Positions 22,093 to 28,440 of a DNA stretch of 28,440 nt are shown here, in pieces. The position numbers were made by a program, and so were the translations under genes. The stretch's first letter is position 1; each line of letters starts with the position of its first letter. The stretch is from Prevotellaceae bacterium UBA1710 (lineage in GTDB: Bacteria; Bacteroidota; Bacteroidia; Bacteroidales; Bacteroidaceae): assembly GCA_002317355.1 (NCBI GenBank), contig DCJC01000044.1:32530-60969 (forward strand), in the 5' to 3' direction. The notes beneath the pieces were generated by a model that was not told where the DNA came from, ran no database searches, and was given only the letters and a program-made list of their open reading frames with translations.

Positions 22093-22929
22093 TCAATTAT
22101 CAATTGCCTTCAGGCTTCTTAGTACCTCCTCGCTGATAGCATATGTATGCTCCTTTGCAGGGAAGGCTCTTGACTCCACATCTGCCTTATACTGCTTGAA
22201 AGCCTCGAGCATCGTGTCGTGGAGGTTGGCATAGCGCTTCACGAACTTAGGTGTGAAGCCATCGGCATAGCCTAGCATATCCTGATAAACGAGTACCTGA
22301 CCGTCGCATCCATTGCCGGCACCGATGCCTATGGTGAGCGCAGGAACCATCTCTGTCACCTTTGATGCAAGATCTGCAGGAACACACTCGAGAGTGATGG
22401 CGAAGGCACCAGCCTCGCTCACCGCCTTTGCGTCGGAGAGAAGCTTCTGTGCTGCCTCGAGCGATTTGCCCTGAACCTTATATCCACCGAGCGTGTTGAA
22501 CGACTGCGGAGTAAGACCGAGATGAGCCACAACGGGAATACCTGCCTGAACGATAGCCTTGATGCGGTCAGCATATTCCACACCGCCCTCAAGCTTTACA
22601 GCCTGACAGTTGGTTTCCTTCATTATCCTACCGGCATTCATCACGGCATCGTAAACCGAGCCCTGATATGACATGAAAGGCATATCGATAACCACGAGCG
22701 CATTCTTCGCACCTCGGCAAACAGCCTTTCCGTGGTGTATCATATCATCTACGGTAACGGCAAGCGTGTTCTCGTAACCTAACATTACGTTGCCCAATGA
22801 GTCACCCACGAGAATCATATCGACTCCCGCTTCATCAATCGTAAGAGCTGTATGATAGTCGTAGGCAGTAAGCATGCTTATCGGCTGAATGCCCTTGCGA
22901 CTAAGCATATCAGAAATTGATTTCTTCAT
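22093..22929 (-). CDS. panB: 3-methyl-2-oxobutanoate hydroxymethyltransferase
   Basis: This encodes 278 residues. It makes ketopantoate from 2-oxoisovalerate and methylene-tetrahydrofolate, the first step of pantothenate synthesis. It is a TIM barrel: ISMLTAYDYHTALTIDEAGV, MILVGDSLGNVMLGYENT (metal-binding Asp in VGDS), VVIDMPFMSYQGS, AVKLEGG, PVVAHLGLTPQS, AFAITLECVP and TIGIGAGNGCDGQVLVYQD. It is first in the run to coaX. A consensus promoter at 23086-23117 gives a leader of about 150 nt that can fold. Confidence 0.95.
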   Translation of the reverse strand: MKKSISDMLSRKGIQPISMLTAYDYHTALTIDEAGVDMILVGDSLGNVMLGYENTLAVTVDDMIHHGKAVCRGAKNALVVIDMPFMSYQGSVYDAVMNAGRIMKETNCQAVKLEGGVEYADRIKAIVQAGIPVVAHLGLTPQSFNTLGGYKVQGKSLEAAQKLLSDAKAVSEAGAFAITLECVPADLASKVTEMVPALTIGIGAGNGCDGQVLVYQDMLGYADGFTPKFVKRYANLHDTMLEAFKQYKADVESRAFPAKEHTYAISEEVLRSLKAIDN

Positions 22930-23085
22930 TTTCGGAGAAAAATACTTTAGAAAAATTTGAAATAACCGCGCTACGGATTTACTGTGCAGCGAAAGTTCAT
23001 TTCACGTGAATAAAATGAATTTAAAAAAATAAAGGCGGTTATTGCAACCTTGGACGTTTTTAAAAGTATGCTCTTTTTACGGCTG
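22930..23085 (-). promoter_or_regulatory. Structured 5' leader of panB (candidate cis-regulatory RNA)
   Basis: An outer stem pairs 22961-22969 (AATAACCGC) with 23035-23043 (GCGGTTATT). Inside it, TTCATTT (22996-23002) pairs with AAATGAA (23013-23019) around the palindrome TTCACGTGAA, and a GC-rich stretch with CGCTGC and GTAGCGCG could form another arm. The region has no gene. It is not the Firmicutes pan motif as far as I can judge. Confidence 0.4.
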
Positions 23086-23117
23086 CAAAGTTACAAACAT
23101 TTAGGAAAATATGCAAA
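23086..23117 (-). promoter_or_regulatory. Promoter of the panB run
   Basis: On the minus strand a -33 TTTG (23117-23114), a 20-bp spacer and a -7 box TAACTTTG (23093-23086) all match the Bacteroidota consensus. The -7 box is identical to that of the TPR gene. Confidence 0.7.
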
Positions 23118-23208
23118 TCTTTATAGAGTAATTTTCGGATAATCATGCATTTTACCTATTTTATATGACTTTTTCGTGAAAGAATGCCGTTTTCTCAATT
23201 TATTTTCT

Positions 23209-23216
23209 TAATTTTG
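23209..23216 (+). promoter_or_regulatory. -7 box of the nucleotidyltransferase gene
   Basis: TAATTTTG matches TAnnTTTG and lies 34 nt before ATG 23250. No TTTG lies at the usual distance upstream. Confidence 0.45.
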
Positions 23217-23249
23217 CACAAAGAATATTTAGGAGTGGAAAAATCTACA

Positions 23250-24020
23250 ATGAAACAGGCAATGATTTTCGCGGCAGGCATGGGCACACGCCTTAAACCG
23301 CTCACAGACGTTATCCCTAAGGCACTGGTGCCGGTAGGGGATAAACCTTTATTGCAGATTGTTCTCGAAAGGCTTATCGATGCAGGCATTCACGATGTCG
23401 TGGTCAACGTGCATCATAAGTCGGCTCAGATCATCAACTTCCTCAAGCTCCTGCAGTCGGCATACGATGTCAACATCAGCGTATCTGACGAATCCGACCA
23501 GCTTCTCGAGACAGGAGGCGGAATCCGCAAGGCAGGTGCTTTGTTCAAAAGTGATGAGCCAATCCTCATCCATAATGTCGATATCCTCTCGAATGTAGAT
23601 CTCGCAGCCTTCTACGACAACATTGGCGATGCCGATGCCATGCTCCTCGTCAGCGAGCGAAAGACAAAGCGCTATCTCCTCTTCGACAACGATATGCACC
23701 TCGTCGGCTGGACTAACATCGAGACAGGTGAGGTGAAGTCACCATATCCCGAAATCGCCGCATTAAGTGGTTACTCAGATTCTTCACTCTTCACTCTTCA
23801 CTCTTCACTCAGAATGTACGCCTTCTCCGGCATTCACGCCTTCTCTCCATCCCTCTTTTCCGACATGGAGACATGGCCTGAGAAATTCCCTATCATGGAT
23901 TTCTACCTCAACCGTTGTGCAGAGCGAAAGATGAAGGGCTACCTGAAGACAGACTTGAAGCTCCTCGATGTCGGCAAGCTCGACACCCTCGCAAGCGCAG
24001 AGGAATTCATGGAGGAATAG
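23250..24020 (+). CDS. Sugar-phosphate nucleotidyltransferase (MurU/RmlA-like)
   Basis: This encodes 256 residues from ATG 23250. The N-terminal signature AMIFAAGMGTRLKPLTDVIP, then KALVPVGDKP, defines an NTP-transferase. It is followed by INVH-like VVNVHHKSAQI, SDESDQLLETGGGIRKAG, ILIHNVDILSNVD (metal-binding Asp) and MYAFSGIHAFSP. Closest by pattern are MurNAc-1-phosphate uridylyltransferase and mannose-1-phosphate guanylyltransferase types; the substrate cannot be fixed. A TCTTCAC heptamer repeated four times encodes the stretch SSLFTLHSSL, which is not expected in the fold and would shift the frame if its copy number changed. It precedes guaA on the same strand. Confidence 0.85.
   Translation: MKQAMIFAAGMGTRLKPLTDVIPKALVPVGDKPLLQIVLERLIDAGIHDVVVNVHHKSAQIINFLKLLQSAYDVNISVSDESDQLLETGGGIRKAGALFKSDEPILIHNVDILSNVDLAAFYDNIGDADAMLLVSERKTKRYLLFDNDMHLVGWTNIETGEVKSPYPEIAALSGYSDSSLFTLHSSLRMYAFSGIHAFSPSLFSDMETWPEKFPIMDFYLNRCAERKMKGYLKTDLKLLDVGKLDTLASAEEFMEE
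23781..23810 (+). repeat. TCTTCAC heptamer x4 within coding sequence
   Basis: There are four perfect tandem heptamers (23781-23808) plus a partial unit. Because 7 is not a multiple of 3, gain or loss of one unit changes the reading frame after residue about 187. Confidence 0.85.
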
Positions 24021-24123
24021 CGAATCGCCCCCGCGAAACTTCGAAATCTCGATAACTCAATCTCTCGAAAAATCGAAACCTCGAAATCTCACCCCTTCGA
24101 AATCATCATTACATATTAACAAT
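24021..24123. repeat. TCGAAA word repeats in front of guaA
   Basis: The words CGAAACTTCGAAATCTCGA and CGAAACCTCGAAATCTC recur with variants between the nucleotidyltransferase stop and the guaA start. The last 15 nt before ATG 24124 are AT-rich. No promoter box was found with confidence. Confidence 0.55.
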
Positions 24124-25731
24124 ATGCAGAAAATTATCATCTTAGACTTCGGCAGTCAGACTACCCAGCTCATCGGACGTCGCGTTCGTGAGTTGGACAC
24201 ATTCTGTGAGATCATGCCTTACAATAAGTATCCGGAAGATGACAAGGACGTTATCGGCGTCATCCTCTCAGGATCACCTTATTCTGTGCATGATCCAGAG
24301 GCGTTCAAGGTAAACCTTGACCGTTTCATCGGTCGTCTGCCTGTTCTCGGCATCTGCTACGGTGCCCAGTTTATCAGTCACACCCTCGGTGGCAAGGTTG
24401 AGAAGGCTGACTCACGCGAGTATGGTCGTGCCAACCTCGGATTCATCAACAAGGAGAACATCCTCTTCAAGGGCTTCGACGACAACTCACAGGTATGGAT
24501 GAGCCATGGTGACACCATCACAGCCATCCCAGAAGGCTTCGAGTGCATCGCAAGCACAGCCAACGTGAAGTACGCTGCCTACGCAAGCAAGTCACAGCCA
24601 GTATGGGCAGTTCAGTTCCATCCAGAGGTGTTCCACTCAGTTCAGGGCACACAGCTGCTCAAGAACTTCGTTGTTGACGTCTGCGGATCAAAGCAGGCAT
24701 GGAGTGCCGACTCATTCGTTGAGACCACCGTTGCCGAGCTCAAGAAGCAGATTGGCAATGACCGCGTCATCCTCGGACTCTCAGGCGGTGTTGACTCAAG
24801 CGTTGCTGCCGTGCTCCTCAACAAGGCTATCGGCGAGAACCTCACATGTATCTTCGTTGACCACGGTATGCTCCGCAAGAACGAGTTCCGTGATGTGATG
24901 GAAGACTACAAGTGCCTCGGTCTTAACGTGATCGGTGTTGACGCAAGCGAGAAGTTCTTCTCTGACCTCGCAGGCATCTCAGACCCAGAGCAGAAGCGTA
25001 AGATCATTGGTCGCGACTTCGTGGAGGTATTCAATGCTGAGGCTAAGAAGATCAAGGACGCAAAGTGGCTCGCACAGGGCACTATCTATCCAGACCGTAT
25101 CGAGTCTCTCAATATCACAGGTAAGGTCATCAAGTCACACCACAACGTAGGCGGTCTCCCTAAGGAGATGCACCTTCAGCTCTGCGAACCACTCCAGTGG
25201 CTCTTCAAGGACGAGGTGCGCCGTGTAGGCCGTTCTATGGGTATGCCTGAGCACCTCATCACACGTCACCCATTCCCAGGCCCAGGTCTCGCTGTTCGTA
25301 TCCTTGGCGACATCACTCCTGAGAAGGTTCGTATCCTTCAGGATGCCGACGATATCTACATCCGCGGACTCCGTGAGTACAAGACAAAGCTCTCTGGTGA
25401 GCAGGCACGTGCCGTACTCGCAGCTGGTGTACCAGCCGACATGAAGGATGGTGAGATTGAGGTAAGCCTCTACGATCAGATTTGGCAGGCAGGCACCGTA
25501 CTTCTCTCAACCGTACGTTCAGTAGGTGTAATGGGCGACGAGCGCACATACGAGCATCCAGTTGCTCTCCGTGCCGTAACCTCTACCGATGCAATGACAG
25601 CCGACTGGGCACATCTCCCATACGACTTCATGGCAAAGTGCTCTAACGAGATTATTAATAAGGTAAAGGGTGTCAACCGCGTTTGCTACGACATCTCTTC
25701 AAAGCCACCTGCAACAATCGAGTGGGAGTAA
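24124..25731 (+). CDS. guaA: GMP synthase (glutamine-hydrolysing)
   Basis: This encodes 535 residues from ATG 24124 (MQKIIILDFGSQTTQLIGRR). The frame is open 156 nt further upstream, but that part is the TCGAAA repeat. It converts XMP to GMP with ATP and glutamine. The class I amidotransferase half has GICYGAQ with catalytic Cys78 and AVQFHPEVFHS with the His-Glu pair. The ATP-pyrophosphatase half has the P-loop LGLSGGVDSSVAA, followed by IKSHHNVGGLP and HPFPGPGLAVRILG. Codon use is strongly biased to C-ending codons, as in highly expressed genes. Confidence 0.97.
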   Translation: MQKIIILDFGSQTTQLIGRRVRELDTFCEIMPYNKYPEDDKDVIGVILSGSPYSVHDPEAFKVNLDRFIGRLPVLGICYGAQFISHTLGGKVEKADSREYGRANLGFINKENILFKGFDDNSQVWMSHGDTITAIPEGFECIASTANVKYAAYASKSQPVWAVQFHPEVFHSVQGTQLLKNFVVDVCGSKQAWSADSFVETTVAELKKQIGNDRVILGLSGGVDSSVAAVLLNKAIGENLTCIFVDHGMLRKNEFRDVMEDYKCLGLNVIGVDASEKFFSDLAGISDPEQKRKIIGRDFVEVFNAEAKKIKDAKWLAQGTIYPDRIESLNITGKVIKSHHNVGGLPKEMHLQLCEPLQWLFKDEVRRVGRSMGMPEHLITRHPFPGPGLAVRILGDITPEKVRILQDADDIYIRGLREYKTKLSGEQARAVLAAGVPADMKDGEIEVSLYDQIWQAGTVLLSTVRSVGVMGDERTYEHPVALRAVTSTDAMTADWAHLPYDFMAKCSNEIINKVKGVNRVCYDISSKPPATIEWE

Positions 25732-25825
25732 AAGTCCCTATCCCCCCAATGGGGAACTTTTGATTGTATTTTAAATCACAATGACATAACGAAGCCCTCT
25801 CGCGAAGTAACTCGTGAGAGGGCTT
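25730..25825 (+). terminator. Two hairpins after guaA
   Basis: The first is AAAAGT...ACTTTT (25730-25761) with an inner CCCC/GGGG pairing. The second is stronger: AAGCCCTCTCGCGA (25792-25805) pairs with TCGTGAGAGGGCTT (25812-25825, one G-T pair) and is followed by TTCT. The second closely resembles the hairpin at 28095-28126. Confidence 0.75.
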
Positions 25826-25852
25826 TTCTATGCCTTGTTATTAAAAAATGGT

Positions 25853-25872
25853 CTTCAGAAATTTGGAGTGAT
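25853..25872. repeat. 20-bp direct repeat, left copy
   Basis: CTTCAGAAATTTGGAGTGAT is identical to 27811-27830. The two copies flank the esterase gene. Confidence 0.9.
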
Positions 25873-25877
25873 GAACC

Positions 25878-27647
25878 TTACTTTTTCAGCATCTTTTTGC
25901 CGTTCTTGATATACAATCCCTTTGAGCTTGCTGATACCATGCGGCCTTGAAGGTCATAGACAGCCTGAGAGTTTGCATTAACGGAATTAACCTCCTTTAT
26001 GCCAGTAGAGGCTTTGCTGTCAGCAGAAAGGATGAGCTGACCAATGATGCAGTCACTCCATTCTGAGGCTGCCGAATATATGGCGATTGCATAGTCACCC
26101 TGCTCAGTAACATCAAACTCGAAAGTCTGCTGATCTATATTTGAAAAGCTATTTGAAGCCACATTACCGATGTTTACGTTAGGAGTATATGTCTGACTGG
26201 CAATGCTTGCGTTGTCCTCGCGTTTCTCAATGTTCAGCTCTACTGATCCGAAATTCGACATGTTCCAGTTACAGATTTTGTATTTCAACGAGTAGTGACC
26301 AGGTGCAAGAGAGAGCGTAGTGCCACCGTCTGCAAGTCCGTACTTAGCCCATCCCTGATGCTCTTTTCCGCCTATATTGCGAAAGTAAAGACCGTAGTTA
26401 AGTCCTCTTGGTGAACCAGTAAACTGTAAAACTCGACATCCAGATGAATAGCCGTTACTATAGCCTGAGCGCCTATCATTAGAGTCAAAGGTAGTCCAAC
26501 CAGCTGGCAAAGCCCCACCTTCGGTAAAATCTGATGAGATGGTGAATTCGGTTGTATTCTGCAGAGTGATTTCCACGGAAGAAACGCTTGTCTCACCGTC
26601 ATTGTCAGTAGCAACGGCTTTCAAGGTGTGCTTTCCAGCCTTAGCACCTGTAAGTACTGCCTGATATGGAGCTTTCTCGCAAGTAGCCAACAATGTGGTT
26701 TCGTCATAGAACTCCACCTTCTCAACGGTGCCGTTTGAATCATCGGCAGTTGCAGTAATGGTGAGGTCAGGGAAGGATGTCTCTCCGTTAGCCCCAAAGC
26801 TGATATATTTGCCTGCCGCCTTAGGTGATGTTATTCTAACGCTTGGAGCGGTCTTGTTGAGTGAATATTTCTTGCAGAAGTTCCAGATTTCACTACCTGT
26901 ATATACCTTTGTCTCTTTGCTGATCCAGTGACCTTTACCAGCAAGTTCAAGCAATCTCACCTCAACGCCATCGTTACCTGGTCCCCACACATGGAGTTTT
27001 GCGTTGAAATTGTTGTAATTGCTTATAACCTTTGCCGTTGCAGGGCATCCGTTATGTTTTACCCACACGTTCAGAGCAGGCTTTGCACCACTAAAGCTAC
27101 AGGTACCATCGTCTGTGCCATGAATATGCAGGATAGGTATAGGGCGCACATTGGCATTTGCCGTTGCGCCACCCATAGGGTAGCCGCTGACAGGAGCAAA
27201 GGCTGCGATGAGGTCAGGAATCTTGTTCATGGCATGATAAGTGAACATACCGCCCATTGAGAAACCTCCAAGATATACGCGGTTGCGGTCAATCTTATAT
27301 TGTGTCACCATCTTTTCGATGATAGCCTTGACGAAATTGATGTCACGATCGCCCGAAGTGTCCCATGCCCTGTCAATGCCGTTAGGAAAGACCACGACGA
27401 ACTTGGCTGTATCACAAACAGCCTCCATGCTCACATTTTCGTTCTTGAACTCATTATTCTGCATCCAGTTGGCATCCTGGTTATAGCCGTGGCAGAATAT
27501 GAGCAACGGACGGTTCTCGCCAAGATCCTTTGGCGCATACACGTTGTAAGAACGGTTAGTACCGTTAACAGAAACATTGTCTGCCTTCATTGGCAGAACT
27601 ACTCCCATAAGCAAAAGCAGGAGTGATAGAATGGTAGTTTTTTTCAC
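25878..27647 (-). CDS. Secreted PHB-depolymerase-type esterase with Ig-like domain and sorting tail
   Basis: This encodes 589 residues from GTG 27647 (M-K-K-T-T-I-L-S-L). An upstream in-frame ATG at 27734 lies in the -7 box and is excluded; ATG 27677 remains possible. A signal peptide is followed by a CE1/LpqC-like alpha/beta hydrolase: PLLIFCHGYNQDANWM (oxyanion), catalytic Ser130 in GGFSMGGMF, Asp179 or Asp180 in HIHGTDDGTC and His240 in GKGHWIS. Next is a bacterial Ig-like domain (VRITSPKAAGKYISFGANGE to SVEITLQ), a beta-rich domain of about 150 residues, and a tail (GIKEVN ... VYDLQGRMV ... GLYIKNGKKMLKK) of the Por-secretion sorting type common in Prevotella. It likely removes acyl or feruloyl groups from plant polysaccharides outside the cell, but the substrate is inferred. 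Confidence 0.88.
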   Translation of the reverse strand: MKKTTILSLLLLLMGVVLPMKADNVSVNGTNRSYNVYAPKDLGENRPLLIFCHGYNQDANWMQNNEFKNENVSMEAVCDTAKFVVVFPNGIDRAWDTSGDRDINFVKAIIEKMVTQYKIDRNRVYLGGFSMGGMFTYHAMNKIPDLIAAFAPVSGYPMGGATANANVRPIPILHIHGTDDGTCSFSGAKPALNVWVKHNGCPATAKVISNYNNFNAKLHVWGPGNDGVEVRLLELAGKGHWISKETKVYTGSEIWNFCKKYSLNKTAPSVRITSPKAAGKYISFGANGETSFPDLTITATADDSNGTVEKVEFYDETTLLATCEKAPYQAVLTGAKAGKHTLKAVATDNDGETSVSSVEITLQNTTEFTISSDFTEGGALPAGWTTFDSNDRRSGYSNGYSSGCRVLQFTGSPRGLNYGLYFRNIGGKEHQGWAKYGLADGGTTLSLAPGHYSLKYKICNWNMSNFGSVELNIEKREDNASIASQTYTPNVNIGNVASNSFSNIDQQTFEFDVTEQGDYAIAIYSAASEWSDCIIGQLILSADSKASTGIKEVNSVNANSQAVYDLQGRMVSASSKGLYIKNGKKMLKK

Positions 27648-27731
27648 GTTTTTAATAATTTTATGGCGCAAAAGCATATAAAAACGCAATGCGCAGTATT
27701 CCTTAGGTAAGTAATAAAATATATACGATTG

Positions 27732-27762
27732 CAAAAATATAAATAATTCCTGAACCTACAAA
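27732..27762 (-). promoter_or_regulatory. Promoter of the esterase gene
   Basis: On the minus strand a -33 TTTG (27762-27759), a 19-bp spacer and a -7 box TATTTTTG (27739-27732) match the consensus. The transcript would start near 27725, about 80 nt before GTG 27647. Confidence 0.7.
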
Positions 27763-27810
27763 ATAATTTTACAATTTTTCATATTTCAACATCTGTCTAT
27801 GAAAGAAGTG

Positions 27811-27830
27811 CTTCAGAAATTTGGAGTGAT
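27811..27830. repeat. 20-bp direct repeat, right copy
   Basis: CTTCAGAAATTTGGAGTGAT is identical to 25853-25872 and lies upstream of the esterase promoter. Confidence 0.9.
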
Positions 27831-28094
27831 AGCATATTTCCAATTCTCATGATTTTTACTTGGATTTTCTATTTTATATATTAACCACGGACAACTCGGA
27901 CTAACCGAACATGGTAAGCCCCAAATTTCTTGTGCTTTAAGGATATTCTAGCGAAGAAATAGTGTTGACTTGCCTGGAAGGCAATATCTTAGGACTCCGC
28001 GTAGCGCCTGAGCCTTGCGAAGAATTATTGTCAGTTAAAAGCAGCTTGCTGCCAACAGATTTAATTCGTCGAACTGACGTTAAGATAAACGATA
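27831..28094. other. Non-coding stretch between esterase and smalltalk
   Basis: No gene, tRNA or remnant of one was recognised. It holds CGGAC words (ACGGACAACTCGGAC near 27888) and a 6-bp hairpin TTGCCT-GGA-AGGCAA (27970-27984). The amidase gene that often follows smalltalk in Bacteroidota is not here. Confidence 0.5.
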
Positions 28095-28126
28095 AAGCCT
28101 CCCACGATTGCTTTCGTGAGAGGCTT
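28095..28126. terminator. Hairpin resembling the post-guaA terminator
   Basis: AAGCCTCCCACGA (28095-28107) pairs with TCGTGAGAGGCTT (28114-28126) with one mismatch. T-rich sequence follows on the plus side and A-rich on the other. Confidence 0.65.
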
Positions 28127-28173
28127 ATATTTTGCCTTTAGGTGAAAGGCTTGATTAGAAGAGTGTGTCTTTT

Positions 28174-28237
28174 CCCTCCTCCCCTCGGGGAAGTCGAAGA
28201 TTGAGTATCTTCGAGTATGTGCCAGGTCGGGAGGGGG
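28174..28237 (-). repeat. Composite palindromic element directly after the smalltalk stop
   Basis: On the plus strand it runs CCTCCTCCCC-TC-GGGG, AAGTC, the hairpin GAAGAT-TGAGT-ATCTTC, GAGTATGTG and GGGAGGGGG. This is the layout of the element at 3500-3577 with different bases in the second stem. On the minus strand it begins at the base after the smalltalk TGA. Confidence 0.75.
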
Positions 28238-28330
28238 TCATATACATGACGTCACTCCCAGCGTTGTTGCTATCGCCGTGAGAATACTCGCGATAGTCTG
28301 CAGAATGAATTTCCAGGTTTCTTTTTTCAT
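28238..28330 (-). CDS. Smalltalk protein (30-residue Bacteroidota peptide)
   Basis: This encodes 30 residues, beginning M-K-K-E-T-W-K-F-I-L-Q and ending GVTSCI. That is the signature of the family NCBI calls smalltalk: a short basic start, one hydrophobic helix and a TSC end. It looks like a tiny membrane or lipoprotein-like peptide. A strong AGGAGG (28338-28333) lies 5 nt before the ATG, unusual for this phylum and typical of mobile or phage-like genes. The family commonly sits between an HU-like gene and an N-acetylmuramoyl-L-alanine amidase gene. Neither is seen downstream here; upstream lies beyond the window. The function is unknown. Confidence 0.9.
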   Translation of the reverse strand: MKKETWKFILQTIASILTAIATTLGVTSCI

Positions 28331-28388
28331 ATTTCCTCCTTTTTTAAGATTAAAATGATGTTGGTAATTAAGAAAAAAACAATAAAAA

Positions 28389-28440
28389 AGCCTACCCAGT
28401 CCCTCCCAAAGGGAAGGTTCCTACCCCCCTTACCCCCTCA
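28389..28440 (+). repeat. GC-rich palindromic element at the right edge
   Basis: AGCCTACCCAGTCCCTCCC, AAA, GGGAAGG and CCCCCCTTACCCCCTCA. It is the inverted counterpart of 118-180 and is cut by the window end. On the minus strand it ends about 58 nt upstream of the smalltalk start. Confidence 0.8.

Noticed and set aside
23968..24123. 52-residue N-terminal extension of GMP synthase
   Set aside because: The extension is a translation of TCGAAA word repeats and overlaps the upstream gene; the family starts at the Met encoded at 24124.
27648..27734. Upstream ATG of the esterase at 27734
   Set aside because: It lies in the consensus -7 promoter box, so it cannot be on the transcript.
27831..28094. 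tRNA or amidase remnant in the gap before smalltalk
   Set aside because: No cloverleaf with a TTC-type arm and CCA-side stem fits, and no amidase motif was found in any frame.

Overview
The window looks like chromosomal DNA of a Prevotella-type member of the Bacteroidota. The evidence is the set of Bacteroidota-specific families (DUF3822, DUF4348, a smalltalk peptide, a Por-type C-terminal tail), the TTTG / N19-20 / TAnnTTTG promoters in front of several genes, and the scarcity of Shine-Dalgarno sequences.

Layout. 1-2050: a DUF6266-like gene (-) and about 950 bp of repeat-rich non-coding DNA. 2054-7712: a secreted TPR protein (+), a DbpA-like DEAD-box helicase (+), an MltF-like lytic transglycosylase lipoprotein (+) and a RecD-like helicase (-). 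7813-11916: DUF3822, a DUF559 nuclease-like gene framed by inverted repeats, rsmD and dnaG (all +). 12199-17755: pheS (-), a DUF4348 lipoprotein (+), a Sua5-type tRNA threonylcarbamoyl-AMP synthase (+), a ClC transporter with CBS domains (+) and fmt (+). 17736-22929 (-): the run panB-panC-panD-coaBC-coaX plus a Rossmann/DUF2520 protein, covering most of pantothenate and early CoA synthesis. 23250-25731 (+): a sugar-phosphate nucleotidyltransferase and guaA. 25878-28330 (-): a secreted esterase and the 30-residue smalltalk peptide.

The most unusual feature is a family of GC-rich palindromic elements (consensus about GACCCACCCC-nn-CCCCTCCC-ATAAA-GGGAGGGGAGTAG), with at least eleven copies. Six start 0-2 nt after a stop codon, always in the same orientation relative to that gene. 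Two pairs are inverted and face outward. One pair encloses the DUF559 gene between DUF3822 and rsmD; the other encloses only about 55 bp between panD and coaBC, and its inner arm is translated as the N-terminus of CoaBC. Two further copies lie in frame inside the DEAD-box helicase. One of those and the copy behind smalltalk share a second hairpin whose stem sequence differs but whose pairing is kept. This suggests a small mobile or selfish element with a DUF559 nuclease as candidate partner; that function is inference.

A second layer of short word repeats (TCTTCAC, ACACCTATCACC, AGTAGTCAAG, TCGAAATC, AATTAAAAATTAAAAGTG) fills the gene junctions and enters two coding sequences. No tRNA, rRNA, CRISPR array or recognisable insertion-sequence transposase was seen.
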